A stretch of 64,000 nt of DNA. It comes from UBA967 sp044375555. GTDB taxonomy: Bacteria; Verrucomicrobiota; Verrucomicrobiia; Chthoniobacterales; Terrimicrobiaceae. The stretch lies in contig JBILML010000006.1 in assembly GCA_044375555.1 (NCBI GenBank), positions 31,760 to 95,759 on the forward strand, written 5' to 3'. Under the pieces are notes generated by a model. That model made no database searches. It saw only the letters and a list, made by a program, of their open reading frames with translations, and was not told where the DNA came from. This document shows, one piece after another, positions 26,000 through 35,360 of this stretch (the first letter of the stretch is position 1; the number at the start of each line of letters is the position of its first letter). The position numbers and the translations under genes were made by a program.

Positions 26000-26107
26000 T
26001 TATCGGCGGTCGGGCGCGTGGCCTCAATGAAAAAACACAGCCTCGATGCCTGCATGTTTCAAAAAATCGGCTTGTCGGCTTGAGAGGACGGTCTCATTTT
26101 TGCCGAC

Positions 26108-26542
26108 ATGATTCCCTTTTTGATCGCTGGTGGATCCGTTCTCACCACTCTCGTCGCTCCGGAGCCAGTCGATTTAACCAACCACACACTCCTTGGTGTG
26201 AAAGTGAAGGCCAAGGAAGTCGTGGCCCGCAACATGTGGGGCACGCCGATGATGCCCGATGGCAAGGGGAGCTACAGCCTCATCGCGCCGCCCGATCCGG
26301 TCTTGATCGAGCGCAGCCTGATCCAGCCACCCAAGACGGATGCCCCGATTTATCATCCGGACAAACCCTATCCGCTGGCCTCGCAGGTCAAAGCTGTCGA
26401 AGAAATTCCCGTGCCGGTCGTGGAGCCTTCGATCCCCGTCATCGAATCTGCCCCGATCGAAGAGGTGGCGCCTCCCGAGGAGCCAGCCGCCGTGGAAGAG
26501 CCCGCCGCAGAAACCGCATCCGAGCCTGCCCCGGCGCCTTAG
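26108..26542 (+). CDS. Hypothetical Pro/Glu/Ala-rich protein, probably exported
   Basis: 144 residues, family not recognised. A short hydrophobic N-terminus (MIPFLIAGGSVLTTLVAP) could be a weak signal sequence. A central part of about 70 residues includes VKAKEVVARNMWGTPMMPDGKG, and the last 60 residues are low-complexity Pro/Glu/Ala/Val (VEEIPVPVVEPSIPVIESAP). Such tails are usually extended and exposed to the cell envelope. Codon periodicity is consistent with coding. It sits 49 bp before the MFS transporter gene on the same strand and may share its promoter. Confidence 0.5.
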   Translation: MIPFLIAGGSVLTTLVAPEPVDLTNHTLLGVKVKAKEVVARNMWGTPMMPDGKGSYSLIAPPDPVLIERSLIQPPKTDAPIYHPDKPYPLASQVKAVEEIPVPVVEPSIPVIESAPIEEVAPPEEPAAVEEPAAETASEPAPAP

Positions 26543-26591
26543 TGTTTTCCTCGCCTCGGATGACGCCATCCGACGGGAAAGCTAAAAATCC

Positions 26592-27869
26592 GTGAGTTCG
26601 AAAACCTGTCCAGCGGGATCGTTCAATATCCATTGGTTCAATCTGATGAACGCCGTGTCGTTCCAGATCATCCTGGGAGCGCCGTTGATTCTTTATGCGA
26701 AAAGCATCGGGGCGAGTTCCACCATCATCGGAGTCCTTGCCGCGTTCACGCCGATCATGACGATGCTCCAATGGCCTGCGGCGAAATACCTCCATGTTTA
26801 CGGCTACAAAAGATTCGTCCTCACCGGTTGGAGCCTGCGCTTGGTCTTTGTGTTTGTCGTGTCGCTGGTGCCGTTGTTGGGGTTCCTCGACTCCGCGAGC
26901 AAGCTCGTCCTGCTGGTCCTCGCCCTCTTTGTTTTTAATACCCTTCGTGGCATCGCTTCGGCGGCGTGGATGCCGTGGATTACGGGGCTGATTCCTGACG
27001 AGGCCCGCGCGGCGTTTCTCTCCCGGGATCAAGTCGCGATGTTTGTCGGCTCGCTGATTTCGCTTTTTCTCTCCTCGCTCCTGCTCAGCGGCGAGGTGTC
27101 TCCCGGGGAGTATTCGTTGGTTTTTTTCGTGAGTGCGCTGGCGGGGCTCGCCTCTTTGGTTTTCATCAAAAAAATCCCGGAGGTGTCGGCGGGGGAGGAT
27201 TTGGCCATGACCTCGCACGCGGTGCCGTGGCGCGAGATTTTTTCCTATCCGCCGTTCTTTGCGCTGATGATTTTCAATCTCCTGTTCGTTCTGGTGGTCG
27301 GGAGTCTTGGGGTTTTTACGGTCGAATATCTCCACGAATTTCCCGACTTCAATGTCTCGCAGGTCCTGACGCTCACGGGGATTTCTTTTATCGGTTCGCT
27401 GACGGCTCTGAGTTTTGTGAGTTATCTCGTGGATCGCCATGGAGCGAAGCCGGTGCTGGCTCTCTCGCTGTGCGTGATCAGCCTGGTCATCGCCGGTTGG
27501 TTTCTTGTGGCGGCCGGGGTGCTGCCTTGCTCGAAGAGGCTGATCGGCGGTCTGAATTTCGTCTCCGGCATGGCGGGGGCCGCCTTCAATGTCGCGAATG
27601 GCCGGCTCGCCATGGCGACGATGCCCGTGATGGGGCGCAATCATTTCTTCGCTCTCTTTTCGGTGATCACCAGCTTGGGGCTCGGTGCGGCGCCGGTCGC
27701 GTGGGGGATCTCGCTCGATATGATCGGAACCTTCGAGGTGATCACCGGCGACTTCCACTGGAAGCGCCACAGCATCTACTTCGCGGTGCTTTTCGCTCTA
27801 AACATTTTCACCATCCTGCAAACGCGCCGCCTGCACGAAAAGCCGATCGAAAACCTGGGCAACAAGTAG
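26592..27869 (+). CDS. MFS-type transporter
   Basis: Twelve-helix secondary transporter of about 425 residues. Hydrophobic segments alternate with short loops; the first part (FNLMNAVSFQIILGAPLILYAKSIGASSTIIGVLAAFTP) and the loop after helix 2 with QWPAAKYLHVYGYKRFVLTGW fit the major facilitator fold, although the canonical GxxxDRxGRR motif is degenerate. A second half-repeat contains SYLVDRHGAKPVLAL in the equivalent place. The substrate cannot be inferred. The frame opens with a GTG at 26592; a downstream ATG at 26646 is an alternative. It ends 6 bp before the convergent small membrane protein gene. Confidence 0.85.
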   Translation: MSSKTCPAGSFNIHWFNLMNAVSFQIILGAPLILYAKSIGASSTIIGVLAAFTPIMTMLQWPAAKYLHVYGYKRFVLTGWSLRLVFVFVVSLVPLLGFLDSASKLVLLVLALFVFNTLRGIASAAWMPWITGLIPDEARAAFLSRDQVAMFVGSLISLFLSSLLLSGEVSPGEYSLVFFVSALAGLASLVFIKKIPEVSAGEDLAMTSHAVPWREIFSYPPFFALMIFNLLFVLVVGSLGVFTVEYLHEFPDFNVSQVLTLTGISFIGSLTALSFVSYLVDRHGAKPVLALSLCVISLVIAGWFLVAAGVLPCSKRLIGGLNFVSGMAGAAFNVANGRLAMATMPVMGRNHFFALFSVITSLGLGAAPVAWGISLDMIGTFEVITGDFHWKRHSIYFAVLFALNIFTILQTRRLHEKPIENLGNK

Positions 27870-27875
27870 CGGGCT

Positions 27876-28304
27876 TTAGCCCAGACCCTTCGCCACTTGA
27901 GCGCCGGCGTAGGCGAATCCCACGCACCACGGAATGGCTCCGAGCGAGAGGGTCAGAGCCGCTTTCCAGGATTTCTCGCCGAGCGCGATAGCCAGCACAC
28001 AACCGGCCTGCGGACCGATCGTCACCGGAGCCAGCAATCCGAGGCCGGGCAGACCGAAGCGCGACCAGACTTTCCAGATGAAGAGGTCGGGATTGCGCTC
28101 GAGGGGAATTTTGAGTTTCCGAGCCACCCAATTTCGCAGGGGTTCCCCGGCAAAAATCATGACCCACGCGCCGGCGGAGTAGCCGCACCAGGCGATGAAT
28201 GCCGAGGTCGAGGCGGACAACCCGGCGGCCATCCCGGCGGGGACGGCCCCGATGACATAGAAGAATCCGAAGCCCAGAACGGTGCCGATCGCGAGGGGGT
28301 TCAT
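27876..28304 (-). CDS. Small membrane protein of the putative small multidrug export family
   Basis: 142 residues with four hydrophobic segments, resembling the Sm_multidrug_ex family (COG2426-like) by GLPGLGLLAPVTIGPQAG and LAIALGEKSWKAALTLSLG. The family name is historical; transport activity is not well shown. The start overlaps the HAD phosphatase stop codon by four bases (28301-28304, ATGA), so the two are translated together. A link between a phosphatase and a membrane exporter is suggested by coupling only. Confidence 0.65.
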   Translation of the reverse strand: MNPLAIGTVLGFGFFYVIGAVPAGMAAGLSASTSAFIAWCGYSAGAWVMIFAGEPLRNWVARKLKIPLERNPDLFIWKVWSRFGLPGLGLLAPVTIGPQAGCVLAIALGEKSWKAALTLSLGAIPWCVGFAYAGAQVAKGLG

Positions 28305-29047
28305 TTCGCAGAATTTTCAGGTGGCCAGGCGGCGAGGAATTCCAGGACTTGGGCTGGAGATTCGAAAAGATAATCCGGCGCGGCCTCCTCGAGGGCGGAT
28401 CGGCTGTTGTAGCCCCAAGTCACCGCCGCGATGTGGACCCCCGTCTCCTGGGCCGCCTCGATGTCGCGGATCTCATCACCGATCATCAAAATCTCGCGGG
28501 GCTGGAGCTGGCGCTTTTTCATCAGCTTTCGCAACACCGAGCTTTTGCCGAGGAGCTTGGAGGAACTCTCGATGAAATCGAATAACTCGAGCTGATGTTT
28601 TTTCAGGAATGCGCGGACATTTTCCTCGGAGTTGGAGGTGAGGACGCCGAGGCGGAATCCGGCGGCGTGGAGCTGGCGGACCATTTCGGGCACTCCCTCG
28701 AAGCTTTGCACGGAATCGATCCGCTTACCGATTTCCTCGGTGCCGCGCTTCGAGATTTTGTGGAGTTTCATGCGCGAGATTCCCAGGTGCTTCATGAGCC
28801 CGGAGGTGGAGAGGTCGCGGGCGTATTGCAAGTCGCCGTGCGGGAGGGGACGGAAGCCGAATTCCCCGGCGAGGATGTTTAAAATCTCGAAGCCCTGCAG
28901 GAAGGTGTCGCCGAGCGTGCCATCGAAATCGAACAGCACATAGCGCGGGGAGTTTTGCAATGGCCCGGCGGCTCCCACGCGGCGGCGGCCACCCCGAAGA
29001 ACAAAGCGCGCGAGGCGTTTAACTCGAGAGCGCTTTTTCATGGGCAA
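28301..29047 (-). CDS. HAD-superfamily hydrolase (phosphoglycolate phosphatase-like)
   Basis: About 246-248 residues. HAD motif I is FDFDGTLGDT (Asp nucleophile and second Asp), motif II is LTSNSEENVR, motif III Lys lies in SSKLLGKSSVL, and motif IV is MIGDEIRDIEAAQ, all in order and with the helical cap typical of the Gph/PGMB group between I and II. The enzyme should dephosphorylate a small phosphorylated metabolite; the substrate is not readable. The first 30 residues are basic and not part of the domain (MKKRSRVKRLARFVLRGGRR), so ATG 29047 or 29041 are both plausible. Translationally coupled to the downstream small membrane protein. Confidence 0.85.
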   Translation of the reverse strand: MPMKKRSRVKRLARFVLRGGRRRVGAAGPLQNSPRYVLFDFDGTLGDTFLQGFEILNILAGEFGFRPLPHGDLQYARDLSTSGLMKHLGISRMKLHKISKRGTEEIGKRIDSVQSFEGVPEMVRQLHAAGFRLGVLTSNSEENVRAFLKKHQLELFDFIESSSKLLGKSSVLRKLMKKRQLQPREILMIGDEIRDIEAAQETGVHIAAVTWGYNSRSALEEAAPDYLFESPAQVLEFLAAWPPENSAK

Positions 29048-29171
29048 AAACCAAAAACGGAGGGCGTTGGGTCATGAGTCGCCATGCGATGATGTCGGAT
29101 CGTAGGGCAGTGCCCAACAAAGGCCAACTTTTCGTTTGCCGGGTGATTCCCCACCCTGCGATGAAGAGGGA

Positions 29172-29534
29172 GTGATTCTTTGGGAGCACCACACGGAGCC
29201 TCTCGCCTCGCACCGGGTTTTTCTCGGGCGGATGGCTCGGCAAATCCTCTTCACCCTCGCGTTGGTCCTGACCACTCTCGGCCTCGGGGTGTATGGTTAC
29301 ATGACGATTGAGGGTCTGGATTTCGTGGATGCCTTTTTAGAATCCAGCATGCTGCTGAGCGGGGCGGGGCCGCTTTTCACGGAGCGAAATTCCACCAACG
29401 CGCTGAAAATGTTCTCCAGCCTCTACGCGCTCTTTTCGACTCTGGTGGTCGTCGCGATGGTGGGTTTGCTTGCGACGCCTGTGGTGCATCGAGTTCTCCA
29501 CCGTCTCCACGAGCGGCACCAGCTGCCGAAATAG
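29172..29534 (+). CDS. Two-helix ion-channel-like membrane protein
   Basis: About 120 residues: a cytoplasmic start, membrane helix ILFTLALVLTTLGLGVYGYM, a re-entrant-loop-like segment LDFVDAFLESSMLLSGAGP, and a second helix ALFSTLVVVAMVGLLATPVV followed by a His/Arg-rich end (HRVLHRLHERH). The helix-pore loop-helix layout resembles two-TM potassium-channel-like proteins, but the TVGYG selectivity filter is replaced by LLSGAGP, so ion selectivity is doubtful. The start is uncertain: GTG at 29172 follows a GAAGAGGG, while a TTG at 29136 would add 12 residues. Convergent with the CheB-CheR gene. Confidence 0.6.
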   Translation: MILWEHHTEPLASHRVFLGRMARQILFTLALVLTTLGLGVYGYMTIEGLDFVDAFLESSMLLSGAGPLFTERNSTNALKMFSSLYALFSTLVVVAMVGLLATPVVHRVLHRLHERHQLPK

Positions 29535-29548
29535 CGCCCCGATCGAGA

Positions 29549-32059
29549 TCAGGCGTTTCGGATCGAAAAAAAAGTCACGATGGCTCCGGCGCGGGCCGAG
29601 TCCTTGCGAATGTAGGGTCTGGCGCGGAGGTGCATGGTTTCGCCCTCTTCCGAAGGGAAGCTGGTTTCGACCAAATCGCTGCCTCGAAGGATTTCGCGCG
29701 CGGCCTCGGTGGCTTTGAGCAGGAGGGGGTGGGAGAGTTCGGTGATGGCGCGGCCGTGATCGTGCGGGAGCAATCCGGTGCGACGGGCGGCACAGGGTGT
29801 GAAGCGCTGGATGCGGAGATCGGAATCGAGAAAGATATTGGCGATGTCGGCGCTCGAAATGAAATTATCCAATTCCTCGTTCGCCTTGCTGAGTTCCTGG
29901 ATTTTCGTCTGGTGCTCGTTGTTGAGGGTCTGGAGTTCCTCGTTGACGCTCTCGAGTTCTTCATTCGCGCTTTGGAGTTCCTCGTTGGAGGCGTGCAATT
30001 CCTCGTTCGATGTCTGGAGTTCCTCGTTGGAAGCCTCCAATTCCTCGACGGCGGCCTTGAGGCGTGAGCGGCTGTCGCGGAGTTCCTCCTCCAGCACGCT
30101 GATGCGTTGCATGCTCTCGCGGAGGCCGACCTCGTCCTCCTCGTTGCTGTTTTTTTTGTCGGTATCCTCCAGATACACGAGGAGGTAAACCCGGTCATCC
30201 TGCGAGGGGCGGAAACTCTCCACGGAGAGCATGAAAACGGAAGAGGTTTGCTCGGTGTGTTCGTGAATCGGGCCGAAATGGCAGGGCTTTTCTTCGGTGA
30301 GGACTTTGGCGGCGACGGTGGTGAGGGCGGCTGAGACGCTTTTGGGCAAAAGCTCGGAGAGGTTGATGCTGGCGCGGCCTTGTTTGAAACCAATATGGCG
30401 GCGGGTTTGGCCGAAGCTGTAGAGGATCTCCAAGCGGCTGTTGAGCACGAAGCAGGTCTGGTGCATCCGGCCGAGGATTTTGTTGGTAAAAGCTTCGAGG
30501 AGTCGAGTGGGGTGGGCGTCCACAAGCGAAGGGATGGGGGCGGGGATAAAGTAGTTCGTGGTGAGTCCGCCGCTGGCGGCGAGCGGGAGGGCCTCGGGAA
30601 GAATCGAGGCGGCGGGGGTTTTCTTAAAGTAAATATGGTTCTTGGGATCGACCGGGCCGAAATTCTCGGTGATTTCGCCGGTGGATTCGCTGAGGCCGAG
30701 CATCAGCGCCCCGCCCATGCGGAGGGCGAAATTCAGGATCGAGAGGACGCGCTGCTGGCTGAAGGATTGGAGGTAGATGAGGAGATTCCGGCAGCTGATG
30801 AGATCGAGCCGATTGAAGGGCGGATCTTTGAGGATGTTGTGTTTCGCGAAAATCATATTTTCGCGGATGGATCGCCGGATTTGGTAGGTATCCCCCTCGA
30901 GGGTGAAATATTTGTCGAGCAGGTGCGGGGGGATATCCGCCGCGACGCTGGAGGGATAGACTCCCTGGCCGGCGACTTGGAGGGCGTCACGGTCCAGATC
31001 GGTGGCGAAGATTTTATAGGTCATCCCGGCATCGCCATGCTCGGCGATCGCCTCGGCGATCAGAATGGCGATCGTGTAGGCCTCCTCGCCACTGGCGCAG
31101 GCGGGCACCCAAACTCGTAATTGCCGACTGTGGCATTCTTTCACCAGGCCGGGCAGGATCGTCTCGCGCAATCGAGCGAAAGCCTCTGGATCGCGGAAAA
31201 ACGAGGTCACGCTGATGAGCATGTCTTTGGCCAGATTCTCGCACTCGGCGGGGTTGTTTTGCAGATAGGCGAGATACTCATCGAAAACAGGGAGGTGGCA
31301 GAGGCCCATCCGGCGCTCGAGGCGGCGGTGCACGCTCTCCTGCTTGTAGTCGGCGATATTGAAACCGGCATGGCGCTTCAGGAGGTTCTCCAGAGTGCGC
31401 ATGCGGAGCTGGGCTTTTTCATCTCGCGAGACGAGGGGAGGGGGAGTCTGGGTCTCGGGTCGCCGGGCGAGGCGCACGACTTCGCGGGCCAGCGTCTCGG
31501 GATCGGCGACCATGTCGGCCGCCTTGGCGAGAATGACACTTTGCGGCATTCCGGGGAATTGGGCGGTCTCCGGGCTTTGGGCGAGGACCATGCCGCCGGC
31601 GTCGTTCAAGGCACGGGCCCCGATCGCGCCGTCGGTTCCAGAACCGGAGAGGATGACGGCCATGGAATACTCCGAGTAATTCTTCGCCATCGATCGAAGA
31701 AGCGTATCGAAAATCAACTGCGGTCCGGCTTCGGGATCGGCGGCTTTGGCAACGAGTTTGCCATTTTGGATTTCAAACAAATGGTCGTTGGGAAGAACGA
31801 GGATTTCGCCTGCGGTCGGCCGGTCACCTTCGTTGGCCATGCGGACGGGCAACGCGAGATGCGGGGCGAGGATTTCGGGGAGGTGGGTTTTGTCGTCGGC
31901 AGGAAAATGTTGGACGACGAGGAATGCCGCATGAAGCCCCTTGGGGATCGTCTCCAGAAATTGCTGCAAAGGCGGGAGGCCTCCGGCGGAGCAGCCGATG
32001 GCTATGAGAGGAGTCACTGCGGAACGATCTGGTTTAACCTGATCCCAAGGAATCAACAT
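29549..32059 (-). CDS. CheB-CheR-PAS fusion protein
   Basis: 836-residue signalling protein. Residues 1-190 are a CheB methylesterase domain (Ser in GCSAGGL, His in VVQHFPADDKTH, Asp in SGSGTDGAIGA) without a receiver domain. Residues 210-480 are a CheR methyltransferase (RRLERRMGLC, SVTSFFRDPEAF, WVPACASGEEAYTIAI for SAM binding, DLISCRNLLIY). A coiled coil of repeated NEEL units follows (about 643-730, EELQTSNEELHASNEELQS), then a PAS domain. No histidine kinase domain is present in this chain. It is the last gene of a unit with the regulator and kinase upstream, four bases apart. Such fusions occur outside classical chemotaxis; what is methylated is unknown. Confidence 0.92.
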   Translation of the reverse strand: MLIPWDQVKPDRSAVTPLIAIGCSAGGLPPLQQFLETIPKGLHAAFLVVQHFPADDKTHLPEILAPHLALPVRMANEGDRPTAGEILVLPNDHLFEIQNGKLVAKAADPEAGPQLIFDTLLRSMAKNYSEYSMAVILSGSGTDGAIGARALNDAGGMVLAQSPETAQFPGMPQSVILAKAADMVADPETLAREVVRLARRPETQTPPPLVSRDEKAQLRMRTLENLLKRHAGFNIADYKQESVHRRLERRMGLCHLPVFDEYLAYLQNNPAECENLAKDMLISVTSFFRDPEAFARLRETILPGLVKECHSRQLRVWVPACASGEEAYTIAILIAEAIAEHGDAGMTYKIFATDLDRDALQVAGQGVYPSSVAADIPPHLLDKYFTLEGDTYQIRRSIRENMIFAKHNILKDPPFNRLDLISCRNLLIYLQSFSQQRVLSILNFALRMGGALMLGLSESTGEITENFGPVDPKNHIYFKKTPAASILPEALPLAASGGLTTNYFIPAPIPSLVDAHPTRLLEAFTNKILGRMHQTCFVLNSRLEILYSFGQTRRHIGFKQGRASINLSELLPKSVSAALTTVAAKVLTEEKPCHFGPIHEHTEQTSSVFMLSVESFRPSQDDRVYLLVYLEDTDKKNSNEEDEVGLRESMQRISVLEEELRDSRSRLKAAVEELEASNEELQTSNEELHASNEELQSANEELESVNEELQTLNNEHQTKIQELSKANEELDNFISSADIANIFLDSDLRIQRFTPCAARRTGLLPHDHGRAITELSHPLLLKATEAAREILRGSDLVETSFPSEEGETMHLRARPYIRKDSARAGAIVTFFSIRNA

Positions 32060-32062
32060 TCC

Positions 32063-32761
32063 TCAGGTTGTAGGCGCATCGATCGGCCGTGTCATGCATT
32101 GTTCCGCGATCCAGGCCGAGGCGACGCTGATGAGCTGGCTGGAGGTTTCCACGCCCAGCTTGATTTTGATCCGCTCGCGGTGGGTATCCACGGTCTTGGA
32201 GCTGAGATTGAGTTGCTTGGCGATGATGCTCGAGGGGAATCCTTTTCCGAGGAGGCTGAAAATCTCGAATTCCCTCGGGGTGAGGGCCTCGACCCCGGTT
32301 CGTTTTTTGCGGGATCTGCCGTTCATGTATTCCAACATCTTGGCCGAGGCGGCCGGGCTGAGATAAATGCTTCCGCTCAGGATGGTGTGGATCGCTTGGA
32401 GCAACTCGTCCCCGTCTGCGGATTTCATGATGTAGCCTCGGGCTCCGATCTCCAGGGCACGGCGGGCGTAGGTGAATTCCGAATGCATCGAGAGCATGAG
32501 CACCGGAACTTGGGGACAGCGGGCGGCGAGATCTTGCACGAGTTCGAACCCGCTCCGCCCCGGCAGCGTGACATCAGAAATAACCAGGTCCGGTGAGTGG
32601 GCGATGGCGGCCGAGAGGCCCTCTCCCGCCGTGCCAGCCTCGCCACAGACCTCGAATTTCGGGTCTGTCTCGATCATTTGGCGCACGCCCACCCGGGCGA
32701 GGGGATGGTCATCCACAAGCAGGATGCCGCTTTTGAGTTTCCTTCGTTTGGTCTTCTTCAT
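32063..32761 (-). CDS. NarL/FixJ-type response regulator
   Basis: 232 residues: receiver domain with acidic pair VDDHP, phosphoacceptor Asp63 in VISDVTLPG and Lys in YIMKSADG, then a LuxR-type helix-turn-helix (LTPREFEIFSLLGKGFPSSIIAKQLNLSSKTVDTHRERI). It should bind DNA after phosphorylation by the adjacent HisKA_3 kinase, with which it overlaps by four bases (32758-32761, ATGA). The CheB-CheR fusion follows after 3 bases. The Lys/Arg-rich first ten residues are unusual but do not affect the fold. Confidence 0.93.
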   Translation of the reverse strand: MKKTKRRKLKSGILLVDDHPLARVGVRQMIETDPKFEVCGEAGTAGEGLSAAIAHSPDLVISDVTLPGRSGFELVQDLAARCPQVPVLMLSMHSEFTYARRALEIGARGYIMKSADGDELLQAIHTILSGSIYLSPAASAKMLEYMNGRSRKKRTGVEALTPREFEIFSLLGKGFPSSIIAKQLNLSSKTVDTHRERIKIKLGVETSSQLISVASAWIAEQCMTRPIDAPTT

Positions 32762-34407
32762 TTTTTAAAAACGCAATGAACGCTGGTGCCGCTTCCATTG
32801 TGGGAGTTGATGCTGACGCTTCCGTGGATGAGGGCGGCGCGGTGTCTCATGATCGTGAGCCCCATGCCGTTCCCTTCGCCTTTCACAGAATTCTTGTTTT
32901 CGATTCCAGAGCCGTTGTCGGTGATGGTGAGCATGCCTTCGCGTTTCTTAAAATGCAGGGCCACCCGGATGCGGGTGGCATGGCCGTGCTTGATGGCATT
33001 TTGGATCGCCTCTTGGGTAATGCGGAAGAGGTTCGAGGAAACCTCCGGGGAGAACTTGGTGGAGGGTTCCGGGCAATCGAATTCACAATCGACCTCGAAA
33101 AGCGAGGCGGTATCGGCGACGAGTTGCTCCAGGGCGGTGGGAAGCTCGCCGTTTTCGAGTTCGATCGGGGCGAGGCCTCGCGAGAGCAAGCGGGTGTGGT
33201 GGATGGAACGCTGCACGGCTTGGACGATGGCATGGAGCGAGGCCTGAACGGGGGAGCTTTTGCCGAGGCGCTTGGCGATGGCTTGGATCGAGTAGAAAAT
33301 CCCGGCGAGTTCCTGGCAAATGCCGTCGTGCAAATCGTGGCCGAGCCGTCGGTGCTCCCGCTCGCTGACTTTCACCAACTCGCGCTCGAGGTGCTTTCGT
33401 GTCGAGATCTCGTTTCCGAGGTCCTCGTTGATGCGGCGGAGGGTCGTCGTGCGGCTCACGACCATCTCCTCGAGATCCTCCTTGCTGCGAAGGAGGGCTT
33501 GTTCGGCCTTGTCACGCACACTCACATCATTGAGGAAGCACAGGATCGATCGGCAGGTGACATTCTCATCGACGAGGCCGGAGAGATACCACTCGCCGTG
33601 CGACACATTTCCATTCCGGTGGATGAACCGGGTGGTCACGAATCCACTCATCTGGGTGCAGTTTGCCACGGATTCGTAGGCTTCCTCAAAACGCTCACGG
33701 TCCTCGGGGTAAACCAGAGGCATGGGGGCTGTGAGGGGTTGGCCGTCGCGGAATTTCGGCGGACCGAAAAACTCCTCCGCCTTGTGATTCCACGAAAGGC
33801 AATGCCCGTCGGAATCAAACTCGATCACGGCGAGGGGGGAGTTGTTCATATGATAAAGCAAGCGCTGTCCGGCCTCGGCGAGTCCGCTTTCACAGATCCG
33901 GTGGCGGGTTAAATCCCGCACGGTGGCGATGATGGATAGCGCTTCGATGGTGTCCTCGGATTCCGGGCACGCCCGCACCTCGTAGTGCCTCGCTCCATGG
34001 GGCGTCTGGATGGTGAACTCCCGGGAGGTTGTCGTTCGCCCGTTGATCGTGCTTGCGATGAGTTTTTTCCAGAAATCGCACATGGCCTCGGGCAAGCCGA
34101 TCTCGCGACAATTCTTCCCAATAAGAAACTCCGGCTTCGTGCCAAGAATTTCCTCGCTCCGAGGGTTGGCGTAGAGCAGGCAACCGTCCGCGCCGATTCT
34201 CAGGATGATGTCGGGCGAATGATCGAGGATCGATCGGTGATTGGTTTTCTTGTGAGTTGGGGCCAGGACGTCTGCTGAGGTGACATCGACTGGCCGAAGA
34301 ATCTCCCCTGGGTGTAAGTCGATCATGCAACGAGGAGCGGTATGAGGAGTGATAGGATGAGTTTGGGAGGGGGCGGGGGATATTGATCCCATGCGTGTGG
34401 AATGCAT
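32758..34407 (-). CDS. PAS-containing NarX-type sensor histidine kinase
   Basis: Soluble kinase of up to 549 residues with two PAS domains (first from RSILDHSPDIILRIGADG, second from LLYHMNNSPLAVIEFDSDGHCLSWN), a short coiled coil, a HisKA_3 dimerisation box (GHDLHDGICQELAG, phospho-His near residue 357) and an HATPase domain (ITQEAIQNAIKHGHATRI, TITDNGSGI, GNGMGLTIMRHRA). No membrane helix is seen, so it senses a cytoplasmic cue through PAS. The N-terminal 27 residues are Pro/His-rich and could be non-coding; ATG 34326 is an alternative start. It should phosphorylate the coupled NarL-type regulator. Confidence 0.92.
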   Translation of the reverse strand: MHSTRMGSISPAPSQTHPITPHTAPRCMIDLHPGEILRPVDVTSADVLAPTHKKTNHRSILDHSPDIILRIGADGCLLYANPRSEEILGTKPEFLIGKNCREIGLPEAMCDFWKKLIASTINGRTTTSREFTIQTPHGARHYEVRACPESEDTIEALSIIATVRDLTRHRICESGLAEAGQRLLYHMNNSPLAVIEFDSDGHCLSWNHKAEEFFGPPKFRDGQPLTAPMPLVYPEDRERFEEAYESVANCTQMSGFVTTRFIHRNGNVSHGEWYLSGLVDENVTCRSILCFLNDVSVRDKAEQALLRSKEDLEEMVVSRTTTLRRINEDLGNEISTRKHLERELVKVSEREHRRLGHDLHDGICQELAGIFYSIQAIAKRLGKSSPVQASLHAIVQAVQRSIHHTRLLSRGLAPIELENGELPTALEQLVADTASLFEVDCEFDCPEPSTKFSPEVSSNLFRITQEAIQNAIKHGHATRIRVALHFKKREGMLTITDNGSGIENKNSVKGEGNGMGLTIMRHRAALIHGSVSINSHNGSGTSVHCVFKK

Positions 34408-34451
34408 GGCCCTCCTTTATTTCCTAAAAAAATGAATCAACAAGTTAATAC

Positions 34452-35144
34452 TCATGAGAAGACTTGGTGGGTGTAGCTCGACTTCCAAGATTCCTTGCTC
34501 CGCTCCCCGTCGTGAGTGGCGAGGGCGACAAAGCGAGCACGCAGGTCGGCCGCGAAATCCTCAACCAACTCGAAGGCCGAAGGCGCTATGAGGGGTTGCT
34601 TTTCCTCGCCTGGCCGCCATTCGTCGGGATTCTGGGATGAAGAAGGGCGGAGGGCGCGCTGCAAATCGGAGGCGGCACTGAGTCGGTGGCTGCCGATCGG
34701 GGGATGGCAGAAAAAATCCAGGCCGTTGAGGATGGTCTTTTGCCGAAGGTAGGCGGCCACCGAGATCGCGCCTGGCCCGACATGGTCGCTGAAAAGAGCG
34801 AAGAGCGCGGCGCGTCCGCATGGTTCGAGTTGCATCCAAGCCTCCACCCATTGACGGAACGAGGTAGGGATCGGCTCGCGACCGGAGGCCGAGACGATCA
34901 CCACATCGGCGAGCGATGAGGCATGGACGGCGGCGCGGCGCGAGTCGCCATCTTGGAGGAGGTCCATTTTCCAGATGTTGACCCCGAGCGAGACCGACTC
35001 GCCGACTTCAGCGCGCAGAAACTCGCAGGCCCGGAGTGCCCGGGCGGCGGAAACGAGGTTTTCATAAACGATGACGATTTGAAATTTCCGGTGGCCGGGC
35101 TTCACGCCGGCGATGTCGCTGCATTGTTCGATCAGGTGGTCCAT
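34452..35144 (-). CDS. Hypothetical protein
   Basis: 230 residues without a recognised family. The N-terminal two thirds alternate hydrophobic strands and helices (KFQIVIVYENLVSAARALRACEFL, SSLADVVIVSASG), suggesting a receiver-like or Rossmann-type alpha/beta fold but with no phosphoacceptor pattern I can assign. The last 80 residues are charged and probably helical (FELVEDFAADLRARFVALA). No signal peptide. It lies 44 bp upstream of the sensor kinase on the same strand, so it may be part of that signalling unit. The function is unknown. Confidence 0.55.
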   Translation of the reverse strand: MDHLIEQCSDIAGVKPGHRKFQIVIVYENLVSAARALRACEFLRAEVGESVSLGVNIWKMDLLQDGDSRRAAVHASSLADVVIVSASGREPIPTSFRQWVEAWMQLEPCGRAALFALFSDHVGPGAISVAAYLRQKTILNGLDFFCHPPIGSHRLSAASDLQRALRPSSSQNPDEWRPGEEKQPLIAPSAFELVEDFAADLRARFVALATHDGERSKESWKSSYTHQVFS

Positions 35145-35360
35145 TGGGATGATGAATTTTTTGAGTGAATGGTTGGTCGGGAATTCCGCCGGCCCCGTGC
35201 CAGCATTTCCCGGGGAGAGTTATCTTTTCCCGAGGGCCGACGATCTATGGGGTGTTGGCCCTAGCCTCGTGCGGGAAGGCTCTGCCAAGCGGATCTGAAG
35301 GGGATTTGAGGCGATCACCCTATAGAGGCAGGAAGCAGGTGGGCTTATCGATGCCCGCCT

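Noticed and set aside
26084..26105. TGAGA/TCTCA hairpin followed by five T residues
   Set aside because: It points towards the plus-strand gene starting at 26108 with nothing to terminate upstream; the stem is only five pairs.
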